This document shows, piece after piece, positions 27,319 to 37,772 of a DNA stretch of 64,000 nt. Each line of letters opens with the position of its first letter. The stretch's first letter is position 1. The position numbers were made by a program, and so were the translations under genes. The notes below the pieces were generated by a model that did not search any database, was not told the DNA's origin, and worked only from the letters and a program-made list of their open reading frames with translations. Source of the stretch: Pseudomonas lini (GTDB lineage: Bacteria > Pseudomonadota > Gammaproteobacteria > Pseudomonadales > Pseudomonadaceae); contig NZ_JYLB01000011.1 in assembly GCF_001042905.1 (NCBI RefSeq), positions 62,001 through 126,000 on the forward strand. The letters run 5' to 3'.

Positions 27319-28296
27319 ATGGCAAAGCGTATCCAGTTCCGCGCCCATGGCGGTCCCGAAGTGCTCGAGCATGTCGATTACCAGCCCGCCGAACCCGGTC
27401 CGCTGCAGGTGCGCGTGACCAACAAGGCCATCGGCCTGAACTTCATTGACACCTATTACCGCGGTGGCCTTTATGCGCCACCCGCCTTGCCGTCGGGCCT
27501 GGGCGCGGAGGGCGCGGGTGTGGTCGAGGCGGTAGGCAGCGAAGTCACCCGCTTCAAGATCGGCGATCGCGTGGCTTACGGCAGTGGCCCATTGGGCGCT
27601 TATAGCGACGTTCATGTCTTGCCGGAAGCCAATCTGGTACATCTGCCGGACGCCATCAGCTTCGAACAGGCCGCCGGCGTGATGCTCAAAGGCCTGACCG
27701 TGCAGTACTTGCTGCGCCAGACATATGAACTCAAGGGTGGCGAAACCATTCTGTTCCACGCAGCAGCCGGTGGCGTCGGCTCACTGGCCTGCCAATGGGC
27801 CAAGGCCTTGGGCGTGAAGCTGATTGGCACGGTCAGTTCACCCGAAAAAGCCGCCCTGGCGAAGGCCAATGGTGCCTGGGCGACCATCGATTACAGCCAT
27901 GAAAACGTCGCGCAACGCGTGCTGGAATTGACTGACGGTAAAAAAGTGCCGGTGGTGTACGACGGTGTAGGCAAAGATACCTGGCTGACGTCACTCGACA
28001 GCGTCGCACCTCGAGGGCTGGTGGTGAGTTTCGGTAATGCTTCGGGCGCAGTGGACGGAGTGAATCTGGGGATTCTCGCGGGGAAGGGTTCGCTGTACGT
28101 GACCCGACCGACCCTGGCGACCTACGCCAACAACGCTGAAAACCTGCAAAGCATGGCCGATGAGCTGTTCGAGATGATCATCAGCGGCAAGTTGAAGGTG
28201 GACATCAGTCAGCGGTATCCATTGGCTGAAGCGGCGAAAGCACAGATCGAATTGTCGGCGCGGCGCACGACGGGCTCAACCGTTTTGTTGCCTTGA
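27319..28296 (+). CDS. NADPH:quinone reductase (zinc-free MDR family)
   Basis: 325 aa, medium-chain dehydrogenase/reductase of the QOR type. N-terminal 'RAHGGPEVLEHVDYQ', 'AIGLNFIDTYYRGGLY', nucleotide-binding 'AAAGGVGSLACQWAKALG' and 'VVYDGVGKDTW'. The zinc cysteines of alcohol dehydrogenases are absent. Start at 27319 is set by AAGGAAAG about 7 bases upstream. Divergent from hemF, a layout conserved in P. aeruginosa. Confidence 0.93.
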   Translation: MAKRIQFRAHGGPEVLEHVDYQPAEPGPLQVRVTNKAIGLNFIDTYYRGGLYAPPALPSGLGAEGAGVVEAVGSEVTRFKIGDRVAYGSGPLGAYSDVHVLPEANLVHLPDAISFEQAAGVMLKGLTVQYLLRQTYELKGGETILFHAAAGGVGSLACQWAKALGVKLIGTVSSPEKAALAKANGAWATIDYSHENVAQRVLELTDGKKVPVVYDGVGKDTWLTSLDSVAPRGLVVSFGNASGAVDGVNLGILAGKGSLYVTRPTLATYANNAENLQSMADELFEMIISGKLKVDISQRYPLAEAAKAQIELSARRTTGSTVLLP

Positions 28297-28303
28297 GGAC
28301 GCC

Positions 28304-28393
28304 ATCGCGGGCAAGCCCGCTCCCACAGGATTTCGGTCGTTCACATAATTTGTATACGCCTCGGACCTGTGGGAGCGAGGCTTGCCCGCGAAG
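28304..28393. repeat. REP pair in tail-to-tail orientation
   Basis: CGCGGGCAAGCCCGCTCCCACAG followed by CTGTGGGAGCGAGGCTTGCCCGCGAAG. The two arms are in the opposite order to the other pairs in the window. Confidence 0.85.
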
Positions 28394-28408
28394 AACGATG
28401 ACGCGGTC

Positions 28409-28966
28409 TCAATCCGGGCGCACAACGTGGCCGGTCGCCAGATCGCGAATCACGCTCGGATTCTTGCGCCCACCCAGATTGCCACCCAGCACCCAATCAA
28501 CCTGACCACGGAAATACTGCTCCACGCGAAGCCGCGTCCGCGCCGCTGGTTGCCCCTGAGGGTTGGCCGAGGTCGACACCAGCGGCCCGACCAACGCACA
28601 CAAATCCCGCACCAGTGGGTGATCGCTAACCCGCAACGCCACTGTTTCGTGCACGCCGGTAATCCACTGGGGCAACAAATTCTGATGCGGCACCAGCCAG
28701 GTGTTGGGGCCCGGCCAAGTGCTGGCCATGCGGTCCATCCACAATTCAGGGAAGTCTTCGAAGAGGAAGTCGAACTGGCGAATATTGTCGGCCACCAGAA
28801 TCAGGCCTTTATCCACAGACCGTCCCTTGATCGCCAGCAGACGATAGACCGCCTCTTCGTCCCAGGGGTCGCAACCCAGGCCCCAGACAGCTTCGGTTGG
28901 GTAGGCAATCACCGCGCCTGCGCGAATGGCTCTTGCGGCTTGTTGCACACGCCAACTGTTAACCAT
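28409..28966 (-). CDS. tsaC: Threonylcarbamoyl-AMP synthase (Sua5/YrdC family)
   Basis: 185 aa, makes threonylcarbamoyl-AMP for the tRNA t6A37 modification. Conserved '[15 protein letters not shown]', '[15 protein letters not shown]' (the KxR/SxxxG substrate site), '[10 protein letters not shown]' and '[12 protein letters not shown]'. Length equals the YrdC/TsaC short form. Start at 28966 follows GGAGA; an ATG 17 codons earlier lacks a site. Downstream of dprA on the same strand. Confidence 0.94.
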   Translation of the reverse strand: MVNSWRVQQAARAIRAGAVIAYPTEAVWGLGCDPWDEEAVYRLLAIKGRSVDKGLILVADNIRQFDFLFEDFPELWMDRMASTWPGPNTWLVPHQNLLPQWITGVHETVALRVSDHPLVRDLCALVGPLVSTSANPQGQPAARTRLRVEQYFRGQVDWVLGGNLGGRKNPSVIRDLATGHVVRPD

Positions 28967-29034
28967 GAAAAACTCTCCGGAATAAGGCTCTGCGCAGTTT
29001 ACCGATCTTCCATGCAAAACCTAGCCTGTAAAAT

Positions 29035-30141
29035 CTAGTGCCCCCGCGCAAGCCAGCGGCCACTTTCACAGACCGCACGGCCGTCCATCTCCAGCTCCGT
29101 CAGCGCTGCCAGCACTTTCGACAACGCCCAGCCGCTGGTGATCGACAAGGCTTCGCTGGTAAGGGGCGCCGCGTGGAGCAATATGAGCAGCGGATGAGTT
29201 TCTGTCACCGGCGGCGTTTCTGTGGATAACGGCAGCCGTTGCCAGCCGCGCAAGGCTTCGAGGATGTGCTCGATGGTTTCCACCAGCACCGCGCCGTCGC
29301 GGATCAGTTGATGGCAACCCTTTGCGCCAGGGTGATGGATCGACCCCGGTATCGCATACACCTCACGCCCCTGTTCCGCCGCCAGCCTGGCGGTGATCAA
29401 TGAACCACTGGCAACACTCGCCTCGACCACGAGCACACCGAGGGACAAACCGCTGATGATTCGATTGCGTCGGGGGAAGTTGCTGGGGGAAGGGCCGGCG
29501 TCCAGCGGGAACTCCGAAAGTACCGCGCTTCCCGAGGCGATCATGGCCTCTGCCAGTCGCTGATTGCGCTGTGGATAAAAATTTTCCAGCCCCGTGCCAA
29601 GTACGCCGACCGTTTGCCCGCCAACGTCCAGAGCCGCCTGATGCGCCGCAGCATCGATGCCCAGGGCCAGACCGCTGGTGATGACAAAACCGGCGCCGGC
29701 CAGAGTGCGGGAAAACGCGGCGGCGGTGTCCATGCCTGGTCGCGAAGCACGACGGCTGCCAACCATCGCCAGCTGTGGTTTTTCCAGAATTCCCGGATCA
29801 CCCGCGACGAATAACAGCGGCGGCGCATCACTGATTTGCGCCAGCAGAGCGGGGTAGTCAGGTTGGTCCCACATCAGTAAATGCTGGCCCGGACGCTCTA
29901 ACCAGGCTAATGCATGGCTGGCGCCGTCACGAATTTCGCTGGAGCGCCGGGCCTCCGCGCAAGCGAGTGGCAGGCCCAACGCACGCCAGGCACTGGCCGG
30001 TGCGCTGATGGCTTTGGAGGCAAAGCCGAAGGCCTCAAGCAATTTCTTGAAACGCGCAGGGCCAAGCTCCGGTAAACGGTGCAAGCGTAAACGGGCTTCC
30101 AGTTCCGCAGGGGAAACGGACGTACAGGCAGACAGCGACAT
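29035..30141 (-). CDS. dprA: DNA-processing protein DprA (Smf)
   Basis: 368 aa. N-terminal SAM-like region, central Rossmann-type domain ('MVGSRRASRPGMD', 'SGLALGIDAAAH', 'VGVLGTGLENFYPQRN', 'FPRRNRIISGLS', 'VVEASVASGSLITARLA') and a C-terminal winged-helix DprA_WH domain (about residues 310-365). Loads RecA onto incoming single-stranded DNA during natural transformation; also kept in non-competent bacteria. Two perfect DnaA boxes lie inside the gene (29221 and 29570). Confidence 0.95.
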   Translation of the reverse strand: MSLSACTSVSPAELEARLRLHRLPELGPARFKKLLEAFGFASKAISAPASAWRALGLPLACAEARRSSEIRDGASHALAWLERPGQHLLMWDQPDYPALLAQISDAPPLLFVAGDPGILEKPQLAMVGSRRASRPGMDTAAAFSRTLAGAGFVITSGLALGIDAAAHQAALDVGGQTVGVLGTGLENFYPQRNQRLAEAMIASGSAVLSEFPLDAGPSPSNFPRRNRIISGLSLGVLVVEASVASGSLITARLAAEQGREVYAIPGSIHHPGAKGCHQLIRDGAVLVETIEHILEALRGWQRLPLSTETPPVTETHPLLILLHAAPLTSEALSITSGWALSKVLAALTELEMDGRAVCESGRWLARGH

Positions 30142-30221
30142 GGATCATCCTTGATCGTTATAGAGTCCCGTCGAATCGGGAATAAGCTGTGGATAACTCT
30201 GTTGGTAACTTGTGAGCAGGC

Positions 30222-31247
30222 TTACGGATTTCGCACCTTGTCCATCACCGCCAAAGAGCGCGATGCGTTAAGGACAAGCCCGTAGCTGAGCTTGTCGTAG
30301 GTGCGGAAGACCATCAGCAAACCGGCCCGCTCGTCGGGAATTTTCAATGGCTGGCCAGTGATCCGGTCACGCACGGTTTCACCGGTTTTCATCACCACCA
30401 GCACATTGCCTTCGGCCAGGCCATCGCGCTGCCCCTTGTTCAGCGTGACGACATCCAGCGCGCCGATCTGGGTGACCCCGCGCGGCACATCAATAATCAG
30501 GCCGTTGATTTCGGTTGTCGGGGCACTGGGCATGAAGGTCGAATTGATCGAGCGCTCTTCGCCGCTGAACAGCCGGTCGCCGAGTCGCACTTCCTGAGTG
30601 GTGCGTTGCAGGGCCAGGGTGGCGACGTCGCCTTCAGTGGCAATGATCTCGCCGCCACCGATGTCGTCGGCGTTGATCCCCAAAAACTCCTTGCTCTGCG
30701 GATCGGTGTAGACCTTGCCCTGACGGAAGATGCCGTACGACGGTTGTGCCGGGTCGAAATGGCCACGGGCGAATATTCGATCACCGGTACCGCTGAGCAC
30801 CCGTTCGGCATCGCCGGCGACGATGTAGGGCGCCTTGTCGAAATCCTCTGCCTTGTCGACGATGCGATTGCTCAGCAGAAAGCTGTTGATCGATTTCAGC
30901 GGAATGCTCGGAATGGCATCGGCCACCGGCGAGCTGCGGATTCGTGGCGAAAGCTTGATTGTGCCCCGGGAAGCGCCGCGATTGAGGGTCAGGCGTGGCT
31001 GACCGTTGACGTAAACCAGCGACAGCGTATCGCCCGGATAGATGAGATTGGGGTTTTCGATCTGTGGATTGGCCTGCCAAAGCTGCGGCCATTCCCACGG
31101 TTCACGCAGGTATTTAGCGGAAATGTCCCAGAGTGTGTCCCCTGCCACCACGGTGTATTGCTGTGGAAAACCTTCCCTGAGTTGCACTTGCCCGTGCGCA
31201 AAACCGGCCGAGGCCAGAAGGAGCAAGGCGAGTAGTGATTTCCTCAT
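30222..31247 (-). CDS. LysM-domain exported protein
   Basis: 341 aa. Signal peptide residues 1-20 (AHG|Q), then a LysM peptidoglycan-binding domain at about residues 30-78 ('YTVVAGDTLWDISAKYLREPWEWPQLWQANPQIENPNLIYPGDTL' region), then a long beta-rich region of unknown function. Homologous to PA0020 of P. aeruginosa by position and architecture (from memory). Start at 31247 is set by AAAGGGAT. Upstream of dprA on the same strand, divergent from def. Confidence 0.87.
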   Translation of the reverse strand: MRKSLLALLLLASAGFAHGQVQLREGFPQQYTVVAGDTLWDISAKYLREPWEWPQLWQANPQIENPNLIYPGDTLSLVYVNGQPRLTLNRGASRGTIKLSPRIRSSPVADAIPSIPLKSINSFLLSNRIVDKAEDFDKAPYIVAGDAERVLSGTGDRIFARGHFDPAQPSYGIFRQGKVYTDPQSKEFLGINADDIGGGEIIATEGDVATLALQRTTQEVRLGDRLFSGEERSINSTFMPSAPTTEINGLIIDVPRGVTQIGALDVVTLNKGQRDGLAEGNVLVVMKTGETVRDRITGQPLKIPDERAGLLMVFRTYDKLSYGLVLNASRSLAVMDKVRNP

Positions 31248-31416
31248 GCGGTGAATCCCTTTATTATGTACGTTCGCGTGAAACGCCAGAGCCCTCGTGG
31301 CTCGCTTCCTGCTCATTATTGAAAAGCCGGAAGCTACGTTCACAACGGTAGCCTGCATCCTCGGACTCGCCAGGCCATCGACCCGACTTTACCTCACACG
31401 TGCAGCAATTGAGCTT

Positions 31417-31923
31417 ATGGCCATTTTAGACATCCTCGAATTCCCCGACTCGCGCCTGCGCACTATCGCCAAACCAGTGGCTGTAGTGGACGACGAAGTG
31501 CGTCAGTTGGTCGATGACATGTTTGAAACAATGTATGAAGCGCCAGGCATCGGCCTCGCCGCGACCCAGGTCAACGTGCATAAACGTATCGTCGTGATGG
31601 ACCTCTCCGAAGACCGCAGCGAACCGCGGGTGTTCATCAACCCCGAGTTCGAAGTCCTGACCGACGAAGTGGACCAGTACCAGGAAGGCTGCCTTTCGGT
31701 GCCGGGTTTCTACGAAAACGTCGACCGCCCGCAAAAAGTCAAGATCAAGGCCCTGGACCGCGACGGCCAGCCGTACGAACTGATCGCCGAAGGCCTGCTC
31801 GCGGTGTGCATCCAGCATGAATGCGACCACCTCAACGGCAAATTGTTCGTTGATTACCTGTCCACGCTCAAACGCGACCGGATCAAGAAGAAACTGGAAA
31901 AGCTCCATCGCCAGAACGCTTGA
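31417..31923 (+). CDS. def: Peptide deformylase
   Basis: 168 aa metalloenzyme that removes the formyl group from nascent proteins. All three motifs present: 'GIGLAATQ', 'EGCLS' (metal Cys) and 'QHECDH' (two metal His and catalytic Glu). Length matches E. coli (169 aa). Starts divergently from the LysM gene and begins the def-fmt-rsmB-trkA series; an internal terminator separates it from fmt. Confidence 0.97.
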   Translation: MAILDILEFPDSRLRTIAKPVAVVDDEVRQLVDDMFETMYEAPGIGLAATQVNVHKRIVVMDLSEDRSEPRVFINPEFEVLTDEVDQYQEGCLSVPGFYENVDRPQKVKIKALDRDGQPYELIAEGLLAVCIQHECDHLNGKLFVDYLSTLKRDRIKKKLEKLHRQNA

Positions 31924-31935
31924 TGCCCTTCTTTC

Positions 31936-31959
31936 AAAGGCTTGCCGCGGCAAGCCTTT
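31936..31959 (+). terminator. Terminator between def and fmt
   Basis: AAAGGCTTGCC-GCGGC-AAGCCTTT-type palindrome followed by TTCTTTTC. May reduce, rather than abolish, readthrough into fmt. Confidence 0.7.
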
Positions 31960-31993
31960 TTCTTTTCAAGACGCTTTGTAATTGAGAGCTTTC

Positions 31994-32953
31994 ATGACTG
32001 AGCCACTGCGCATTGTCTTTGCCGGTACCCCGGAATTCGCCGCCGAACACCTCAAGGCCCTGCTCGACAGTCCTTACGAGATCGTTGCGGTCTACACCCA
32101 ACCGGACCGTCCGGCGGGCCGTGGGCAGAAGCTGATGCCGAGCCCGGTCAAGCAGTTGGCGTTGGAAAACAACATCCAGGTGTTGCAACCGCCGACCCTG
32201 CGCAACGAAGACGCTCAGGCTGAACTGGCTGCACTGAAACCGGATTTGCTGGTAGTGGTCGCTTACGGGCTGATCCTGCCGCAAGTGGTGCTGGATATTC
32301 CGCGTCTGGGTTGCATCAACAGCCACGCTTCCTTGCTGCCACGCTGGCGCGGTGCGGCACCGATCCAGCGCGCCGTTGAGGCGGGCGACAGCGAAAGTGG
32401 CGTGACCGTGATGCGCATGGAACTGGGCCTCGACACCGGGCCGATGCTGCTCAAGGTCACCACGCCGATCAGCGCCGAAGACACCGGCGGCAGCCTGCAT
32501 GATCGCCTCGCAGAGATGGGCCCACCGGCCGTGGTTCAGGCGATTGCCGGCCTGGCCGCAGGCACTCTGGAAGGCGAAGTGCAGGACGACAGCCTCGCCA
32601 CCTACGCACACAAATTGAACAAAGACGAAGCGCGCATCGACTGGAGCCGCCCGGCAATTGAGCTGGAGCGCCTGGTTCGCGCCTTCAACCCATGGCCGAT
32701 CACCCACAGCACGCTGAACGGCGAAGCGCTGAAAGTGCTGGCTGCGAGCCTGGCCGAAGGGCAGGGCGCGCCGGGTGAAATCCTCAGCGCCAGCAAGGAC
32801 GGCTTGGTCGTCGCCTGCGGTGAACAGGCGCTGTGCCTGAGCCGTCTGCAATTGCCCGGCGGCAAGGCGCTGAACTTCAGCGACTTGTTCAACAGCCGTC
32901 GTGAGAAATTCGCCGTCGGCACCGTTCTCGGTCAAGCGGCGGACGCTCAATGA
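31994..32953 (+). CDS. fmt: Methionyl-tRNA formyltransferase
   Basis: 319 aa. Formylates initiator Met-tRNA with 10-formyl-THF. N-terminal formyltransferase domain with '[12 protein letters not shown]', '[15 protein letters not shown]', the catalytic '[20 protein letters not shown]' (Asn, His) and '[17 protein letters not shown]'; C-terminal OB-like tRNA-binding domain. ATG at 31994 preferred over a TTG four codons upstream. Overlaps rsmB by 4 bases. Confidence 0.97.
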   Translation: MTEPLRIVFAGTPEFAAEHLKALLDSPYEIVAVYTQPDRPAGRGQKLMPSPVKQLALENNIQVLQPPTLRNEDAQAELAALKPDLLVVVAYGLILPQVVLDIPRLGCINSHASLLPRWRGAAPIQRAVEAGDSESGVTVMRMELGLDTGPMLLKVTTPISAEDTGGSLHDRLAEMGPPAVVQAIAGLAAGTLEGEVQDDSLATYAHKLNKDEARIDWSRPAIELERLVRAFNPWPITHSTLNGEALKVLAASLAEGQGAPGEILSASKDGLVVACGEQALCLSRLQLPGGKALNFSDLFNSRREKFAVGTVLGQAADAQ

Positions 32954-34260
32954 ATCCACGTCTGGCTGCCGCCAAGGCACTGGCTGCTGTTCTTAACGGA
33001 AAAGCCTCACTCAACAGTTCTCTGCCGACGCAAATGGACAAGGTCGAAGACCGTGATCGCGGCTTCACCCAGGACCTGGCGTTCGGCACGGCTCGCTGGC
33101 AGCCACGTTTGTCGGCGTTGGCGGCCAAGTTGCTGCAAAAGCCGTTCAAAGCAGCTGATGCCGATGTCGAGGCGCTGTTGCTGGTCGGCCTCTACCAACT
33201 GCTCTACACCCGGGTTCCGGCCCACGCGGCCATCGGTGAAACCGTCGGTTGCGCCGACAAACTGAAAAAGCCCTGGGCCAAAGCCTTGCTCAACGCCGTG
33301 CTGCGCCGTGCCCAACGCGAAAGCGAAGCGCTGCTGGCCGAGCTGGAGCACGACCCGGTGGTGCGCACCGCTCACCCACGCTGGCTGCAAAAATCCCTCA
33401 AAGCCTTCTGGCCTGAGCAGTGGGAAGCCATTTGCGCGGCGAATAACGCGCACCCGCCGATGATTCTGCGGGTTAATCGTCGTCACCAGACTCGCGATGC
33501 TTATCTCGGGTTGCTAAGTGAAGCGGGTATCGCCGCCACGCCGTGTGTTTACAGCCGGGACGGCATCATCCTCGACGCCGCCGCCGACGTGCGAAGCCTG
33601 CCAGGTTTCGCCGAAGGCTGGATCAGCGTGCAGGACGAAGCCGCGCAACTGGCCGCCGATCTGCTGGACCTCGCGCCAGGCCAACGGGTGCTGGACGCTT
33701 GCTGCGCACCGGGCGGCAAAACCTGCCACATCCTTGAGGCCGAGCCCAAACTGGCCGGCGTGGTGGCTGTGGATCTGGAAGCCAAACGTCTAGTGCGAGT
33801 ACGGGAAAACCTTGCACGCCTGGGCCTGAGCGCCGAACTGATCGCCGCCGACGGCCGCGATACCGCCACTTGGTGGGACGGCAAACCGTTCCAGCGCATC
33901 CTGCTGGATGCACCATGCTCGGCTACCGGAGTGATCCGTCGTCACCCGGACATCAAACTGACCCGCCAACCCGATGACATCGCCGCGCTGGCGGTGCTTC
34001 AGGGCGAGCTGCTTGATGCCATGTGGATAACGTTGGAAGTGGGCGGCATTCTGCTTTACGCCACCTGCTCCACGTTGCCGACCGAGAACACCGAAGTCAT
34101 CGAGGCGTTCCTCGCTCGCACACCGGGTGCCCGCGAACTCGACATCGCCAGTCAGGCCGGCATCAAGCAGCCCCACGGTCGCCAATTGCTGGCCCAGGAA
34201 GGTGGCCACGACGGGTTCTACTACGCCAAGCTGATCAAGATTGCCGCCGCGCGCGGTTAA
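32950..34260 (+). CDS. rsmB: 16S rRNA m5C967 methyltransferase
   Basis: 436 aa. N-terminal NusB-like RNA-binding domain, C-terminal SAM methyltransferase: '[16 protein letters not shown]' (SAM site), '[18 protein letters not shown]' (motif IV) and '[11 protein letters not shown]' (motif VI, catalytic Cys). ATGA overlap with fmt shows translational coupling. Length matches E. coli RsmB (429 aa). Confidence 0.96.
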   Translation: MNPRLAAAKALAAVLNGKASLNSSLPTQMDKVEDRDRGFTQDLAFGTARWQPRLSALAAKLLQKPFKAADADVEALLLVGLYQLLYTRVPAHAAIGETVGCADKLKKPWAKALLNAVLRRAQRESEALLAELEHDPVVRTAHPRWLQKSLKAFWPEQWEAICAANNAHPPMILRVNRRHQTRDAYLGLLSEAGIAATPCVYSRDGIILDAAADVRSLPGFAEGWISVQDEAAQLAADLLDLAPGQRVLDACCAPGGKTCHILEAEPKLAGVVAVDLEAKRLVRVRENLARLGLSAELIAADGRDTATWWDGKPFQRILLDAPCSATGVIRRHPDIKLTRQPDDIAALAVLQGELLDAMWITLEVGGILLYATCSTLPTENTEVIEAFLARTPGARELDIASQAGIKQPHGRQLLAQEGGHDGFYYAKLIKIAAARG

Positions 34261-34282
34261 CCGGTTTTAAGGGAGTGACTGG

Positions 34283-35656
34283 ATGAAAATCATCATCCTC
34301 GGCGCAGGGCAGGTCGGCGGTTCGCTGGCAGAACACCTGGCCAGCGAAGCCAACGACATCACCGTGGTCGACACCGATGGCGAACGCCTGCGCGACCTCG
34401 GCGATCGGCTGGACATCCGCACCGTACAGGGTCGCGGTTCGCTGCCGACCGTACTGCGTCAGGCCGGTGCCGACGACGCCGACATGTTGGTTGCAGTGAC
34501 CAACAGTGACGAAACCAACATGGTGGCTTGTCAGGTCGCTCACACCTTGTTCCACACGCCAACCAAGATCGCCCGAGTCCGCGAAGCCGCGTACCTGACC
34601 CGCGCCGACCTGTTCGATAACGAAGCGATTCCGGTCGACGTGCTGATCAGTCCGGAGCAAGTCGTTACCAACTACATCAAGCGCCTGATCCAGCATCCGG
34701 GTGCGTTGCAGGTCATCGACTTCGCCGAAGGCAAAGCACAGTTGGTGGCAGTGAAAGCCTATTACGGCGGCCCGCTGGTGGGTCAGCAACTGCGCCAGTT
34801 GCGCGAACACATGCCGAATGTCGAAACCCGCGTTGCGGCGATTTTCCGTCGTGACCGGCCGATCCTGCCTCAAGGCGATACGGTGATCGAGGCCGACGAC
34901 GAAGTATTTTTCATCGCAGCCAAAGCGAATATTCGCGCGGTGATGAGTGAAATGCGCCGCCTCGATGAAAGCTATAAGCGCATCGTCATCGCCGGTGGCG
35001 GGCAGATTGGCGAGCGTTTGGCCGAGGCCATCGAAAGCCGCTATCAGGTGAAGATCATCGAGATGAACCCGGCCCGCTGCCGCCATCTCTCGGACACCCT
35101 CGACAGCACCGTGGTGTTGCAAGGCAGTGCCTCCGACCGCGACTTGCTGATGGAAGAGAACATCGCCGACGCCGACATCTTCCTGGCGCTGACCAACGAC
35201 GACGAAGCCAACATCATGTCGTCGCTGCTCGCCAAGCGCCTGGGCGCGAAGAAGGTGATGACGATCATCAACAACCCGGCCTACGTCGACCTGATCCAGG
35301 GCGGCGACATCGACATTGCCATCAGCCCGCAATTGGCGACCATCGGCACCTTGCTGGCCCACGTGCGGCGCGGCGATATCGTCAGCGTGCACTCACTGCG
35401 TCGAGGTGCGGCGGAAGCCATCGAGGCCATCGCCCACGGTGATGCGAAGTCGAGCAAGGTGATCGGCAAGGCCATCGAAAACATCGGCCTGCCGCCGGGG
35501 ACCACCATTGGCGCGATCATTCGCGATGAGGAAGTGATCATCGCCCACGACAACACAGTGATCGAAGCTGGCGACCATGTGATTCTGTTCCTTGTGGATA
35601 AAAAGCATATTCGGGATGTGGAAAAGCTGTTCCATGTGGGCTTGAGCTTTTTCTGA
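34283..35656 (+). CDS. trkA: Trk potassium uptake regulatory subunit TrkA
   Basis: 457 aa peripheral membrane protein that gates the TrkG/TrkH channel by binding NAD(H). Two tandem RCK units, each with a Rossmann motif ('[16 protein letters not shown]' and '[16 protein letters not shown]') and a TrkA-C domain. Ribosome site AAGGGAG upstream. Last gene of the def-fmt-rsmB-trkA run. Confidence 0.97.
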   Translation: MKIIILGAGQVGGSLAEHLASEANDITVVDTDGERLRDLGDRLDIRTVQGRGSLPTVLRQAGADDADMLVAVTNSDETNMVACQVAHTLFHTPTKIARVREAAYLTRADLFDNEAIPVDVLISPEQVVTNYIKRLIQHPGALQVIDFAEGKAQLVAVKAYYGGPLVGQQLRQLREHMPNVETRVAAIFRRDRPILPQGDTVIEADDEVFFIAAKANIRAVMSEMRRLDESYKRIVIAGGGQIGERLAEAIESRYQVKIIEMNPARCRHLSDTLDSTVVLQGSASDRDLLMEENIADADIFLALTNDDEANIMSSLLAKRLGAKKVMTIINNPAYVDLIQGGDIDIAISPQLATIGTLLAHVRRGDIVSVHSLRRGAAEAIEAIAHGDAKSSKVIGKAIENIGLPPGTTIGAIIRDEEVIIAHDNTVIEAGDHVILFLVDKKHIRDVEKLFHVGLSFF

Positions 35657-35657
35657 T

Positions 35658-35769
35658 GATCGTTCCCACGCTCTGCGTGGGAATGCCTCAACGGACGCTC
35701 CGCGTTCGGCTTTGAATGGGACGCAGAGCGTCCCGGGCTGCATTCCCACGCAGAGCGTGGGAATGATCA
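35658..35769. repeat. Inverted repeat of a second intergenic family (CGTTCCCACGCTCTGCGTGGGAATG)
   Basis: Three small hairpins: GTTCCCACGCTCTGCGTGGGAAT, an internal GGGACGCAGAGCGTCCC and ATTCCCACGCAGAGCGTGGGAAT. The sequence differs from the GCGGGCTTGC REP family and forms its own family. Confidence 0.8.
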
Positions 35770-35787
35770 CTGACTGAGGAAGCACCG

Positions 35788-36111
35788 ATGATCGAATCCC
35801 TGGAAAAAATGCTCGCCAAGGGTGTGGATAACTCGCTGCTGCGTTTCGGCCTGGGTAAGGGTTATCTGGATCTGGGTGAAAATGCCAAGGCCGCGGAGCA
35901 TTTCCAGCGCTGCGTCGAGTTCGATCCGAAGTATTCGGCAGCCTGGAAGCTATTGGGCAAGGCCCATCTGGCGCTGGCGGATTACGCGGCGGCGCGTCAG
36001 GCCTGGGAACAGGGCCTGGAAGCCGCCCGCAACCATGGCGACAAGCAGGCGGAGAAGGAGATGACAGTGTTTCTGAAAAAGCTTGAGCGTCAGGCGCACG
36101 CAGGCCAATAA
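35788..36111 (+). CDS. Small tetratricopeptide-repeat protein
   Basis: 107 aa soluble protein with about two TPR units: 'NSLLRFGLGKGYLDLGENAKAAEHFQRCVEFDPKY' and 'SAAWKLLGKAHLALADYAAARQAWEQGLEAA', with the expected Gly-8/Ala-20/Pro-32 pattern, then a basic helix. Probably a protein-interaction scaffold; partner unknown. Ribosome site 'GAGGAAGC' upstream. Conserved between trkA and htrB in Pseudomonas. Confidence 0.85.
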   Translation: MIESLEKMLAKGVDNSLLRFGLGKGYLDLGENAKAAEHFQRCVEFDPKYSAAWKLLGKAHLALADYAAARQAWEQGLEAARNHGDKQAEKEMTVFLKKLERQAHAGQ

Positions 36112-36113
36112 AG

Positions 36114-36200
36114 ATCAAAAGATCGCAGCCTTCGGCAGCTCCTACGGGATGTACGCCGAGCCTTTGTAGGAGCTGGCGAAGCCTGCGATCTTTTGATTTT
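36114..36200. repeat. Inverted repeat that can serve as a two-way terminator
   Basis: AAAGATCAAAAGATCGCAGCCTTCGGCAGCTCCTAC and its inverse ending GCGATCTTTTGATTTTTT, between the convergent TPR and htrB genes. Confidence 0.75.
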
Positions 36201-36205
36201 TTGCA

Positions 36206-37093
36206 TCAATACCAGCGTTCTTCACCCGGCGGACGCTTCTTGAAGCGCTTCATGCTCCACATGTACTGGCTCGGATAAGCCCGCACATAGCGCTCGACCA
36301 CCTGGCTCATCGCCGCGCAGGAGGTTTCGGTATCGGTGCTGTACATGGCCTCGGGGGCGGCTTCGAGGATCACTTTGTAACCCGAACCGTCCGGCAGCCG
36401 CAGGGCATGCAGGAACACGCCGACCGCTTTGCCGCCGGCCAGCATGTTTGGGACGAATTTACTGGTCAGGGCCTGAGTGGCGAAGAACGGCACGAAGATC
36501 CCGGCGGATTCGGCCGGTTCCGGGTCTGCCGGAATACCCACTGCCCCCCCTTTGCGCACTTCCTTGATCACGCTGAGGATGCCTTCCTTGGTGGAAGCGG
36601 CCACCCGGTTACCCAATTGCACCCGCTGCTTGCGCAATAACTCATCCACGGCCTTGAGTTTGGGCGGACGGTAGAAAATGATCGGTTTGCACTGGTTGCA
36701 ATAGAAATGGTTCAACACTTCCCAGTTGCCCAGGTGACTGGTGATGCCGACCACGCCTTTGCCGGAGGCGAGAGCATCCTTGAGCACGTCGAGACCTTCG
36801 ACTTCGCGCACCAGATCAATGGATCGCTGAGCCGGCCAGATCCACGCGCAAGCGCTCTCGGTCAGGGACTTGCCAATGTCTTTCAGGCTCTGGCCCACCA
36901 GACGCTCGCGTTCGGCCGGGTCCATCTGCGGAAAGCACTTGGCGAGGTTGATCCGCACCACGTCGCGGGAACGGTTGGGGGTTTTCCACATGATCCAGCC
37001 AATCGCCGAACCCACCGCCTGCACTGCCCGCCAAGGAAGCAGGGCAAACAAACGCAGAGCGCCTACCAGCAAGGCGCCTTTCAACTTATCCAC
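36206..37093 (-). CDS. htrB: Lipid A lauroyl acyltransferase (LpxL/HtrB family)
   Basis: 295 aa membrane-associated acyltransferase adding a secondary acyl chain to lipid A. N-terminal hydrophobic segment, catalytic HX4E in 'SHLGNWEVL', substrate region 'FYRPPKLKAVDELLRKQR' and 'GAVGIPADPEPAES' (variant of the usual DxxP block), C-terminal 'YPSQYMWSMKRFKKRP'. Length typical. Its start codon lies beside a DnaA box at 37086. Confidence 0.93.
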   Translation of the reverse strand: MDKLKGALLVGALRLFALLPWRAVQAVGSAIGWIMWKTPNRSRDVVRINLAKCFPQMDPAERERLVGQSLKDIGKSLTESACAWIWPAQRSIDLVREVEGLDVLKDALASGKGVVGITSHLGNWEVLNHFYCNQCKPIIFYRPPKLKAVDELLRKQRVQLGNRVAASTKEGILSVIKEVRKGGAVGIPADPEPAESAGIFVPFFATQALTSKFVPNMLAGGKAVGVFLHALRLPDGSGYKVILEAAPEAMYSTDTETSCAAMSQVVERYVRAYPSQYMWSMKRFKKRPPGEERWY

Positions 37094-37133
37094 AGGTCAC
37101 TCCTGATCTTGTGCTGTGCGCGAGGCGGCTATT

Positions 37134-37691
37134 CTAACCGCCGTTCGCCAAGGTGGCGTAGCGATCGCAATCCCGAGTGTGGTCCATGACCATGCCCGAG
37201 GCCTGCATCAACGCGTAACAAATGGTCGGGCCGACGAACGTGAATCCGGCTTTTTTCAGGCCTTTGCTCATCTCGACGGCGACCGGTGTCACGGCCGGCA
37301 CTTCACTGCGATCCTTGAAATGATTGATCACCGGCGTTCCGCCGACGAACGACCAGAGAAACGCCACCGGGTCCTCCAGCGCCAGCCAGGCCTGGGCATT
37401 GCGCCGGGCGGCATTGAGTTTGAGGCGATTGCGTATGATCCCCGGATCGAGCATCAATTCATCGATTTCCGCATCGCTCATCTGTGCCACGCGCTGTACG
37501 TCGAAGCTAAACAGTACCTCGCGATAGCGCTCTCGTTTGCGCAACACGGTGATCCAGGAAAGCCCGGCCTGGAACCCTTCGAGCAAAAGCAACTCGAACA
37601 AACCCTGCGCATCGCGTAGCGGCGTGCCCCACTCCTGATCGTGATAAGCCATGTACAGCGGATCTTCGGTACACCAAAAGCAGCGTGGCAT
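37134..37691 (-). CDS. tag: DNA-3-methyladenine glycosylase I
   Basis: 185 aa base-excision repair enzyme. Zinc-binding '[20 protein letters not shown]' N-terminus, '[16 protein letters not shown]', and C-terminal '[30 protein letters not shown]' with the remaining His/Cys ligands. Start at 37691 is set by GGAG 5 bases upstream and the family N-terminus; further upstream reading runs antisense through glyQ. Divergent from glyQ. Confidence 0.95.
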   Translation of the reverse strand: MPRCFWCTEDPLYMAYHDQEWGTPLRDAQGLFELLLLEGFQAGLSWITVLRKRERYREVLFSFDVQRVAQMSDAEIDELMLDPGIIRNRLKLNAARRNAQAWLALEDPVAFLWSFVGGTPVINHFKDRSEVPAVTPVAVEMSKGLKKAGFTFVGPTICYALMQASGMVMDHTRDCDRYATLANGG

Positions 37692-37772
37692 AAGGCTCCA
37701 GGGGGCGTGCGCAGGACCGAATCGGGTATACTCCCGCTCTTTAAATCGCAGCCCAAGAAACAGGTGAATTTC